Virus record (IMG/VR): IMGVR_UViG_3300028610_000170
Location: 1-25,216 of that record
Length of the DNA: 25,216 nucleotides
Source of the DNA: a virus
Reading direction: 5' to 3' (one strand)
Shown here: piece by piece, positions 1-5,427 of the stretch
Numbering within the stretch: position 1 is the stretch's first letter
How the letters are laid out: the number at the start of each line of letters is the position of its first letter
Position numbers and translations under genes: made by a program
The notes under the pieces: model-generated
The model's database searches: none
The model's input: only the letters and a program-made list of their open reading frames with translations
What the model was told of the DNA's origin: nothing

Positions 1-142
1 CACCAACACTTAACACAACCCACAACCATCTCTCACCCCCCAAGAACCGCCCCCAAAGTATACCCTTCACAGTATACAGTAATACCCATAACATATAATA
101 ACCATTAATAGTACTATAGTATTATATATTATATTATTATAT

Positions 143-158
143 GGCAGCGTCAGCTGCC
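143..158. repeat. Inverted repeat, 6-bp GC stem with 4-nt loop
   Basis: GGCAGC, loop GTCA, GCTGCC forms a perfect 6-bp stem inside a nearly pure A/T stretch. GGCAGC recurs at 188-193. It is followed by TATATTA rather than a T-run, so it is a poor intrinsic terminator. An operator or origin hairpin is equally possible. Confidence 0.5.
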
Positions 159-283
159 TATATTACTACAAGATTACCCAGTTAATCGGCAGCATATTAC
201 ATAATAAGTCAAGCATAAATAAAAAGAAATACGCAATAATGTATAGTAATATGCACATACTTATACTAATACTATACAGTATT

Positions 284-362
284 TATATTAGATATACTTA
301 TTAACTCATATCATTACTCATTGATTAGTATACTTATGTTCATATATTAGATATTCTTATTA
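284..362. repeat. Iteron-like direct repeats in the leader
   Basis: TATATTAGATATACTTATTA at 284-303 recurs at 343-362 with one mismatch (A296 versus T355). A shorter related copy, ATTAGTATACTTAT, lies between them at about 324-337. Copies are in the same orientation, with the two long ones 59 bp apart. Such spacing suits protein-binding iterons or operators, but low-complexity A/T sequence raises the chance of coincidence. Confidence 0.45.
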
Positions 363-371
363 CATTTAGTC

Positions 372-399
372 TTGACATAAGGGGGGAGGGGGTTACAGT
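372..399 (+). promoter_or_regulatory. Candidate sigma70-like promoter for the small-gene chain
   Basis: A perfect -35 hexamer TTGACA (372-377) is followed after 16 bases by TACAGT (394-399), a 4/6 match to TATAAT. The spacer is an unusual G-tract (GGGGGGAGGGGG, 381-392). It lies upstream of the first gene of a gap-free same-strand chain, where a promoter is expected. The weak -10 and G-rich spacer suggest that activation or a phage factor may be needed. Confidence 0.45.
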
Positions 400-483
400 A
401 TACATATGTTCACTAATAGTGGGCCGATAACAACACCCAGAGAAATTATTTACTAAAACATAATAGGGGCATATGAATATAAT

Positions 484-756
484 ATGAGAGTTATATATAA
501 ATATCCGCTAGAAGTAGCGAAGAGGAATAAGATAGAGATGCCAGAGGATTGGATTCCTAGATTATTTGAAGGCCAAGATGGGGTTCCTACGTTATGGGCT
601 GAGGTGGACTTAAGTTACAAGAAAAAAGAGTTTAATTTTTTAATCTCAAAGACAGGCAAAGATGTGACAATGGGATCTTTAAGCGGTGCTGTTGACTTTG
701 TAGGCAGCTGTATCATTGGGAAGAACGTATTATTTCTGTATAGGGATTTAGGTTAA
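484..756 (+). CDS. DUF7352-like small phage protein
   Basis: This 90-residue protein opens with a KYPLE...IEMP block (residues 6-20) followed by GVPTLWAEVD (33-42). That resembles a widespread small phage family, remembered as DUF7352, which typically has KYPLE, IEMP, a PxLWAxVD strand and a closing TG-containing strand. The biochemical role of the family is unknown to me. The start is not clear-cut. AGGGG (465-469) is 14 bases upstream of this ATG but only 3 from another ATG at 473, which opens a four-codon reading frame whose TGA overlaps this start. It is the first gene of the chain and ends one base before the next. Confidence 0.8.
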   Translation: MRVIYKYPLEVAKRNKIEMPEDWIPRLFEGQDGVPTLWAEVDLSYKKKEFNFLISKTGKDVTMGSLSGAVDFVGSCIIGKNVLFLYRDLG

Positions 757-757
757 T

Positions 758-994
758 ATGAGTAAGGACGATAAAGATAAGTTAGAACAGTTAGGAACCT
801 GGAATTACCGAGTGTTCAAGGCTGTTCATGCGGGTGTAGAAGAGTTTTCGATTCGCGAGGTGTATTATGACAAGGCTGGTAATGTTTCTGGCTATACTAA
901 GAGTGCTGTTGATCCTTACGGGCAGAGTATTCAAGAGTTGAGAGATGATTTGCATAAGATGTTAGAGGCAACTGATAAGGGGGTATTGAGCTGA
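758..994 (+). CDS. Small conserved phage protein, WNYRVF/IREVYYD type
   Basis: A 78-residue acidic protein. It has the pattern WNYRV (residues 15-19), IREVYYD (32-38), a loop with a DPYG turn, and a terminal helix LRDDLHKMLEA. This arrangement (beta strands, then an LxELxxDLxxMLxA helix) recurs in short hypothetical proteins of phages and bacteria; no function is known to me. Its stop codon shares one base with the next start (TGATG), implying translational coupling. Confidence 0.75.
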   Translation: MSKDDKDKLEQLGTWNYRVFKAVHAGVEEFSIREVYYDKAGNVSGYTKSAVDPYGQSIQELRDDLHKMLEATDKGVLS

Positions 995-1191
995 TGCCTG
1001 TTTGGAATTGGCCCAAGCATGACGATGCATCTAGGTTAGCTAGGTATTTAGCTGCTACTTGTAGGCATATAGAATATCATGGTTTAAAAGTTGCTGATGT
1101 TAACGAGCAAGTAAGCATTTGGTGGGAGGACCATAAAAAATTTGATAAATTAAGAAAAAAGGAGTCAAGAGATGGAACAGAAGGAGAATAA
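994..1191 (+). CDS. Hypothetical small phage protein
   Basis: 65 residues, tryptophan-rich (WNWPKH at 4-9, WWEDHKK at 43-49), with a basic helix and a charged tail. The WWxxHKxxD motif resembles short phage hypotheticals, but I cannot assign a function. The ATG overlaps the previous stop by one base. The 3' end overlaps the next gene by 20 bases and supplies its Shine-Dalgarno sequence (AAGGAG near 1158). Confidence 0.7.
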   Translation: MPVWNWPKHDDASRLARYLAATCRHIEYHGLKVADVNEQVSIWWEDHKKFDKLRKKESRDGTEGE

Positions 1192-1366
1192 GATAATTAC
1201 AGAAGGCTTAAATAAGCCCCTAGAAAGCTATTTAGCGTCTCAGGGGCATATTGGTATGCCCAAGGAGCTCAAAACGCCTTCAGCGGCATCTCAGGGGCAT
1301 CCAAGCGGCTTAGACATACTTAACTACACACCAGAATTTAACGGAACCAAAGAAACGGAGGAATAA
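1172..1366 (+). CDS. Hypothetical small protein with a duplicated ASQGH motif
   Basis: 64 residues, unrecognised, probably mostly disordered. The pentapeptide ASQGH occurs twice (residues 22-26 and 39-43), each followed by a short Pro/Leu stretch (HIGMPKEL and HPSGLDIL). This looks like an internal duplication or two short binding motifs. A good AAGGAG Shine-Dalgarno sequence precedes the ATG although the start lies inside the previous gene. It ends two bases before the next start. Confidence 0.65.
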   Translation: MEQKENKIITEGLNKPLESYLASQGHIGMPKELKTPSAASQGHPSGLDILNYTPEFNGTKETEE

Positions 1367-1368
1367 TT

Positions 1369-1485
1369 ATGATAATGTTAGACTTATACCAGCTAATTAT
1401 AGCTGTTTGTGTTGGGAGTGCTGTATCTGCAGTAATCGGAGAGTTGGCTAAAGCAGTATTTAAGGGTTTACGTAAAAAAAGATGA
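1369..1485 (+). CDS. Tiny single-span membrane protein
   Basis: A 38-residue frame opened by ATG at 1369 with GGAGG about 7 bases upstream, one of the better ribosome sites in this region. Residues 5-24 form one hydrophobic helix with small residues (VGSAVSAVIG). A strongly basic end (KGLRKKR) predicts the C-terminus in the cytoplasm. Its TGA overlaps the next ATG as ATGA (1482-1485). The function is unknown; short phage membrane peptides may act as holins, antiholins or host-modifying factors, but nothing here distinguishes these. Confidence 0.65.
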   Translation: MIMLDLYQLIIAVCVGSAVSAVIGELAKAVFKGLRKKR

Positions 1486-1628
1486 TAGACGACACAATAG
1501 AAATTGATTTATCAAACTTTTCAAAACAAGACCTAATAAATATAATAGGAGACATGCATTCACTAAATGTAACCTTTAATCAATATGTGGTTTTGGCATT
1601 AGAAAAATTAATAAAAGATAAAAATTAA
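1482..1628 (+). CDS. Small phage protein, DLSNFSKQDLI type
   Basis: 48 residues: MIDDTIEIDLSNF followed by two predicted helices (SKQDLINIIGDMHSL and TFNQYVVLALEKLI). The pattern, an acidic strand followed by S/T-K-E-D-L and an H..xxTxNxxxxxAL helix, resembles short conserved phage proteins of unknown function. It might adopt a ribbon-helix-helix-like fold, but I would not insist on it. The start overlaps the previous stop (ATGA) and its TAA overlaps the next ATG (TAATG), which strongly supports real coding despite the size. Confidence 0.65.
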   Translation: MIDDTIEIDLSNFSKQDLINIIGDMHSLNVTFNQYVVLALEKLIKDKN

Positions 1629-1777
1629 TGAACTTTAGAGTAATATATACAGGTCTAGGTATGGCTTCAATAGCAGATGAGTATGGAGAAGTTTACATGT
1701 GTAATCTTACCGATGAAAGAGCAGCAGAGATTGTAATTGCTTGGAATATGCAAGAATACGAAGGTATTGATGACTGA
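1628..1777 (+). CDS. Hypothetical small protein
   Basis: 49 residues, acidic, beginning MNFRVIYTGLG. It appears to be a strand-helix protein with EEx-like repeats (DERAAEIVIAW). Unrecognised. It starts in a TAATG overlap with the previous gene and ends inside the next gene (overlap 1770-1777). The support comes from the unbroken stop/start chain rather than from homology. Confidence 0.6.
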   Translation: MNFRVIYTGLGMASIADEYGEVYMCNLTDERAAEIVIAWNMQEYEGIDD

Positions 1778-1997
1778 ATTATCAGAGTATTATAGAGTAA
1801 TGTATGACGGAACGCTAACCCCTGTTGACGTTAAGGACATCCCAAAGAGCAACCTTAAAGATTTGGAAGATAAAATAAGAAAAGAATATGAGAGCTTTAT
1901 TAATGAAATGAAAGAAAGGCATGAGGGTGAAATCAAAAGATTACAAGCAAGTAACCGCAAGCTTGTTGACGAGCGAAGAGCTAGAGCTTCTAGATAG
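1770..1997 (+). CDS. Hypothetical coiled-coil protein
   Basis: 75 residues from ATG 1770. A short beta-like start (SEYYRVMYDG) leads into a long charged helix from about residue 28 to the end (LKDLEDKIRKEYESFINEM...), most likely a coiled coil. AAGG at 1761-1764 sits 5 bases upstream of ATG 1770, so I prefer it to the TTG at 1737. The first 8 bases overlap the preceding stop, and the last 71 bases overlap another probable small gene in a different frame. The role is unknown. Confidence 0.65.
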   Translation: MTELSEYYRVMYDGTLTPVDVKDIPKSNLKDLEDKIRKEYESFINEMKERHEGEIKRLQASNRKLVDERRARASR

Positions 1998-2076
1998 AAT
2001 CCATCATATCATTCCTTCAGCAGACTTTAAAATAGTTGTAAATAAAAAAATTTTTAAAAACTTTAATTTAAAATAA
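1927..2076 (+). CDS. Hypothetical small protein, GTG start, nested in the end of the previous gene
   Basis: 49 residues from GTG 1927, with GAAAGG (1914-1919) seven bases upstream. The product has a plausible composition: a helix TSEELELLDRIHHIIP (residues 15-30), then a basic strand. Its TAA overlaps the ATG of the next gene (TAATG at 2074-2078), the same junction used elsewhere in this chain, which argues for real coding. It overlaps the preceding coiled-coil gene by 71 bases in another frame. It fills a stretch that would otherwise be an unexplained gap. Unrecognised. Confidence 0.55.
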   Translation: MKSKDYKQVTASLLTSEELELLDRIHHIIPSADFKIVVNKKIFKNFNLK

Positions 2077-2351
2077 TGAGATATATAGACGCAAAAAATA
2101 GGGTTATAGAATCTGAAAAATCGAGATATAAAATGAATAATTTAATTTTTTTAGATGAAATAGCCCCTGAAGAGCTATTTAATGAAAATATTCCACCACA
2201 TGAAAGGCATAACGTAATTATAAGGATGGCAGATCGAATGCGAAAGGCTATAGAAGAGGATGTTGCTCTTTGGTATGAACAGGCAACAGAAGGCGATGAT
2301 TCTATAAAATACGCACAGCTAAAAGATGCATTTAAGGAGCTTTTAAAATAA
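2076..2351 (+). CDS. Hypothetical small helical protein
   Basis: 91 residues with an acidic, helical character: an N-terminal basic helix, NLIFLDEIAPEELF (22-35), IPPHERHNVIIRMADRM (39-55) and a C-terminal amphipathic helix. No family is recognised. The ATG overlaps the preceding TAA. Its own TAA overlaps a 16-codon frame (2351-2401) that precedes the next gene. An antisense frame over it is a shadow. Confidence 0.6.
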   Translation: MRYIDAKNRVIESEKSRYKMNNLIFLDEIAPEELFNENIPPHERHNVIIRMADRMRKAIEEDVALWYEQATEGDDSIKYAQLKDAFKELLK

Positions 2352-2375
2352 TGAAAAAGGCGCAAATTATTAATT

Positions 2376-2570
2376 ATGACTCGAAAGAGACGGACACTTA
2401 AAGAGATTAACGCTGACCTCAAGCAAGAGAATGCAGATCTCATAGAGGAAAACAACCGTCTAAGAGGAGAGATTGAGGCATATATGACTGATAGGCAATT
2501 CTATCCTGTTCCAGAAATATTTATACAAATGTTATTTGACGCAAATAAAGACAAACCAGCAAACCAATAA
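2376..2570 (+). CDS. Small basic coiled-coil protein
   Basis: 64 residues. A basic start (MTRKRRTLKE) is followed by a leucine/asparagine heptad helix, about residues 8-38 (INADLKQENADLIEEN...), typical of a short parallel coiled coil, perhaps DNA-binding like a mini-bZIP by architecture only. There is no clear Shine-Dalgarno sequence, so translation may depend on coupling to the 16-codon frame that overlaps its start. Unrecognised. Confidence 0.55.
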   Translation: MTRKRRTLKEINADLKQENADLIEENNRLRGEIEAYMTDRQFYPVPEIFIQMLFDANKDKPANQ

Positions 2571-2571
2571 G

Positions 2572-2841
2572 ATGAATAAAAAGCATACTTCAATCAATGT
2601 TAACAATCTTCAGCGTGAAATAAAATTTATGGCATTGGATAATGTTTTATACGAAAAAACGCATGAAATATTAAAGTCTGGAGTTCAGGAGATATTAAAA
2701 AACCCAAATCTAGACACAAATCTAAGAAATCATTTAGAATCAAAAATCGCAGAGTCTGAAGTATTTTTTTCCGGTGGGCATGAGTCACTTAGGGGCAAAA
2801 GAGATGTTTCTGGTAATTTAATAAAAGTAGGCATAAAATGA
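2572..2841 (+). CDS. Hypothetical small protein
   Basis: 89 residues from ATG 2572, one base after the previous stop; an upstream TTG at 2536 would lie inside the previous gene and is not preferred. The middle is helical (LYEKTHEILKSGVQEIL, then a second helix LRNHLESKIAE) and the C-terminus is Gly/basic. No family is recognised. Its TGA overlaps the next ATG (2838-2841), continuing the coupled chain. Confidence 0.6.
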   Translation: MNKKHTSINVNNLQREIKFMALDNVLYEKTHEILKSGVQEILKNPNLDTNLRNHLESKIAESEVFFSGGHESLRGKRDVSGNLIKVGIK

Positions 2842-3047
2842 ATCAAGAAGATCAACAGGAGGCGTTCTGGTTTGAGCTACAGAGCCTTATTAACCGCTTT
2901 AGAAGAGAATATGATATGACATATGCATCATTTATAGGCGTATTAGAAATGATAAAAATGGAGCTAAATACTGAAGCTGATGAAATTTTAATTGAAGAAT
3001 TGGATGAAGACGACAGAGAGGACTGGCAAACAGATGAAGAAGAATAA
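2838..3047 (+). CDS. Small acidic phage protein, YASFIGVLEMIK type
   Basis: 69 residues. Helix FWFELQSLINRFRREYDM (11-28), then YASFIGVLEMIKMELNTEA (29-47) and a very acidic tail (EELDEDDRED...EEE). The RREYDxTYASxIGVLExIK signature resembles a short conserved phage hypothetical that I have seen without a function. The start overlaps the preceding stop (ATGA) and the end overlaps the next gene by 14 bases. Confidence 0.65.
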   Translation: MNQEDQQEAFWFELQSLINRFRREYDMTYASFIGVLEMIKMELNTEADEILIEELDEDDREDWQTDEEE

Positions 3048-3489
3048 CGAAGATAAAAAGAAAACCAGAGGTCAGCAAAAGACCTGGGATGTTAATTACG
3101 TTCGCGGCAAGTATAACCTTAATCAGCAACAGGTTCAAGAGGTTATTAAAGCATGTCTTAAGCCAGGAAAGCACTTAGAAGGCGGCAGAATAAAAAAGAT
3201 TGGTCTTATTGAGATTGGGAAGTATATGAAGGCTAATCCACTCGAGAAGCCAACAGTAAAACCAAACAAAGAAGGTGTTTTCGTTGAGCTACTTCATACA
3301 ACGGTAAGCAAACCACCAAACAGGCGCAAGCTATGGGTTTATAGGATGGAAGACAATGGTTTACCATCAGAAAAGATGCTTTGCAATGTAAAAGAGCAAA
3401 TTTGGGAGAACTGGAAGCCTCACATGCCGCTTGAGTGCGAAAGAATCTCAGAGGGCTTATATGTATTTCCACCACACCGCGATAAATGA
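3034..3489 (+). CDS. Putative DNA-binding protein upstream of terminase
   Basis: 151 residues from ATG 3034; the frame extends upstream to TTG 2992, but the Met start fits the chain. The N-terminus is highly basic (KKNNEDKKKTRGQQK). It is followed by a helical segment (YNLNQQQVQEVIKACLK, about residues 25-41) and a Gly/basic loop that could be a winged-helix-like domain. The C-terminal half is strand-like with several tryptophans. Its position two genes before terL makes it one of two small-terminase candidates, but I recognise no terS signature. Calling it hypothetical is safer. Confidence 0.6.
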   Translation: MKKNNEDKKKTRGQQKTWDVNYVRGKYNLNQQQVQEVIKACLKPGKHLEGGRIKKIGLIEIGKYMKANPLEKPTVKPNKEGVFVELLHTTVSKPPNRRKLWVYRMEDNGLPSEKMLCNVKEQIWENWKPHMPLECERISEGLYVFPPHRDK

Positions 3490-3683
3490 GTAAAAAAGAT
3501 TCAGATATAGATAAAGCCTTAGAGTATATGGAGAAATACCACCCTGGACCTCACGACCTCAAAACGATTGCTGATTTCTGCGGAATGTCACACCAAGCAC
3601 TAAGGGAGACATACGACAAAGCACTTAAGAAGGTTCAATGGAGATTATTAGACGAATTAAAAGAGTGGAATGGAGAAGAATAG
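3486..3683 (+). CDS. Sigma-region-4-like helix-turn-helix protein
   Basis: 65 residues. Residues 24-52 (LKTIADFCGMSHQALRETYDKALKKV) follow the region 4.2 pattern of sigma70 factors: a TxxEIA helix, a CGMS turn, a recognition helix with xxIRxxxxKAL, then KK. Only this HTH is present, with no sigma region 2. It may be a transcription regulator, an anti- or appropriator-type sigma mimic, or a DNA-recognising small terminase subunit, given that it overlaps the terL start by 14 bases. The ATGA overlap at 3486 ties it to the preceding gene. The HTH call is firm; the role is not. Confidence 0.65.
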   Translation: MSKKDSDIDKALEYMEKYHPGPHDLKTIADFCGMSHQALRETYDKALKKVQWRLLDELKEWNGEE

Positions 3684-5313
3684 TATAAGAGACCTTCTTG
3701 ACTGGACACCACACCCAGTATTAAAAATACCAACAGATGACTTTATTGTTAGTCAAGGTTGGGGTGCTGAAGATATCGTGAACTATCATGCTGACTACCA
3801 CAAGGCTATTCAGAACGAAATAGAAGACCCGTATTCTTTTGGATTTGAACTTGATCATTGGAGGCTAGCAGACGAAACTTTTGCAAGTTGTTCTGAGTTA
3901 CATATTTATGGAGGCAATCGCTCAAGCAAATCAGAGTATTGCGCCAAAAGGGTTATCGAAGCGGGAATGAATAATCCAAACTCGGTGATATGGTGCTTTC
4001 AGACGACAAATGATAATAGCATTCAGATGCAACAAAAGATTATATACAAGTATTTGCCTAAAGAACTCAAGGAAGGTAAAAAGTCAAAGGTAACGTATAT
4101 ATCGTATTCACAGAAAAATGGATTTTCTGATAATAAGCTAGTTCTTCCTAACGGCACAGAAATAATATTTCGTAACTACGCACAGGATATATCAACGATT
4201 GAGGGTGGTGAAGTCGGCTCTATGACTCCTATGACTGGCGACCCTCGTGTGCATAATATTGGGGTTTGGGCTGATGAGCTTATTCCCCAAGACTTTTTAA
4301 ATACATTGCGATACCGTCTTGTCACGCGAGATGCAAAGATGCTTGTAAGTTTTACAGCTGTTGAAGGTTATTCACCTGTTGTAAAGGAAATGATTACAGG
4401 CGCAAGGACCATTGAAGATAAGCAAGCTGAGTTATTGCCGGGTTATCGAGTGCCGATAATACAGCAGCCTACCCGTAAGGATTCAAAGATAATGTATTTC
4501 CATACAGCAGACAACCCCTACGGTGGCTTTGAACGTATCAAAAAGACGCTAGATGGCGCGCATAGGGATGATATACTATGTAGAGCTTATGGAGTGCCGA
4601 CAAAGCCCATGGCGGGCAAATTTCCGCGTTTTAGCGATAAGCACAATGTTGTTAAGCATGAAGATATTCCATTCATCAAAGATAAACACTCTCCAGTCAC
4701 TCATTATATGGTGATTGACCCATCGGGTTCTAAGCCTTGGTTTATGCTTTGGCTAGGAGTTACGCCTATGCAAGAAATATATGTCTGGGCTGAATATCCA
4801 GATATAGCCTATGGCGATTGGGCAGATATGACAAAGGGTAAACGTGGTAGACCTGGAGACGCAGCAAGACCTAACGGATTTGGATATGACGATTATATCG
4901 AGGTTATTAACCAGATAGAAGAAGATGTGTCGATATTTGAACGATTAATCGACCCAAGGCTAGGAGCAGCCAAATATCAAAAAGAGGATATGCAAACAAG
5001 CATCATTGACGAACTCATATATAGAGATATCAATGTTATACCAGCACCCGGATATGACGAAGACCAAGGAATACAGGCAATTAACAAGCTTTTAGCGTGG
5101 GATGACCGTCAGGATATGGATTTAGGTAATAAGCCTAGATTATTTTTCTCTGATAGGGTTGAGCAAACAATTTATGCAATGACAGAATACACTGGCGAAC
5201 TAGGAAAAGATGAACCCACCAAAGATCCAATTGATTGTGTTCGTTATGCTGCCATTGCAGATATTATGTATATTGACAATACTGAAGTCAAATTAATAAC
5301 TAAGCGCAGGTAA
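3670..5313 (+). CDS. terL: Terminase large subunit (ATPase and nuclease)
   Basis: 547 residues, normal for the family. It is the DNA-packaging motor: an N-terminal ATPase translocates DNA into the prohead through the portal and a C-terminal RNase H-like nuclease cuts the concatemer. The Walker A-like loop GGNRSSKSE lies at 81-89 with Lys87. Walker B is IGVWADE at 197-203 with Asp202/Glu203. A coupling motif SFTA follows at 227-230. Likely nuclease acids are Asp350 (HYMVIDPSG), Asp428 (LIDPR) and Asp522 (PIDCVRYA). The start overlaps the HTH gene. The subfamily, and hence pac versus cos packaging, cannot be decided by eye. Confidence 0.93.
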   Translation: MEKNSIRDLLDWTPHPVLKIPTDDFIVSQGWGAEDIVNYHADYHKAIQNEIEDPYSFGFELDHWRLADETFASCSELHIYGGNRSSKSEYCAKRVIEAGMNNPNSVIWCFQTTNDNSIQMQQKIIYKYLPKELKEGKKSKVTYISYSQKNGFSDNKLVLPNGTEIIFRNYAQDISTIEGGEVGSMTPMTGDPRVHNIGVWADELIPQDFLNTLRYRLVTRDAKMLVSFTAVEGYSPVVKEMITGARTIEDKQAELLPGYRVPIIQQPTRKDSKIMYFHTADNPYGGFERIKKTLDGAHRDDILCRAYGVPTKPMAGKFPRFSDKHNVVKHEDIPFIKDKHSPVTHYMVIDPSGSKPWFMLWLGVTPMQEIYVWAEYPDIAYGDWADMTKGKRGRPGDAARPNGFGYDDYIEVINQIEEDVSIFERLIDPRLGAAKYQKEDMQTSIIDELIYRDINVIPAPGYDEDQGIQAINKLLAWDDRQDMDLGNKPRLFFSDRVEQTIYAMTEYTGELGKDEPTKDPIDCVRYAAIADIMYIDNTEVKLITKRR

Positions 5314-5335
5314 AACCCCCTGCATATGAGGGTAT

Positions 5336-5365
5336 TTGTGATAAAATGTATATGAATTTTATAAA
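5336..5365 (+). promoter_or_regulatory. Candidate promoter between terL and portal
   Basis: TTGTGA (5336-5341, 4/6 match to TTGACA) and TATAAA (5360-5365, 5/6 match to TATAAT) are separated by 18 bases. Transcription would begin near 5372, within or just after the ATG at 5371 but upstream of the ATG at 5428. It is in one of the few intergenic gaps of the head region. No experimental support is visible. Confidence 0.4.
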
Positions 5366-5427
5366 AATATATGCAAAGTTTATCAAATAGAGAAGAAATA
5401 CGAAGAAATACCGATGAAGGCCCAGAC

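Larger units (their letters stand above)
1..483. other. AT-rich non-coding leader with palindromes and repeats
   Basis: No credible gene is visible here. The first 57 bases have 29 C and only 2 G. Positions 61-360 are about 25% GC by hand count. The stretch contains four copies of the palindrome GTATAC (58, 72, 328, 398), overlapping perfect palindromes at 108-121, a GC hairpin at 143-158, a 6-bp inverted repeat at 268-283 and direct repeats at 284-362. A sigma70-like promoter sits at 372-399, followed by a spacer to the first small gene. The content suits a control region (promoters, operators or a replication origin), but the function is inferred from composition only. Confidence 0.6.

Noticed and set aside
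1737-1769. TTG-started N-terminal extension of the 1770 gene
   Set aside because: ATG 1770 has AAGG at a good distance and fits the overlapping-junction pattern. The same reasoning rejects TTG 2536 and TTG 2992.
2063-2455. Reverse-strand frame of 130 codons
   Set aside because: Covers three forward genes with tight stop/start junctions; all other genes are on the + strand.
5314-5335. Hairpin CCCT...AGGG after terL as a terminator
   Set aside because: Only about four base pairs with a 7-nt loop and no T-run; too weak to call.
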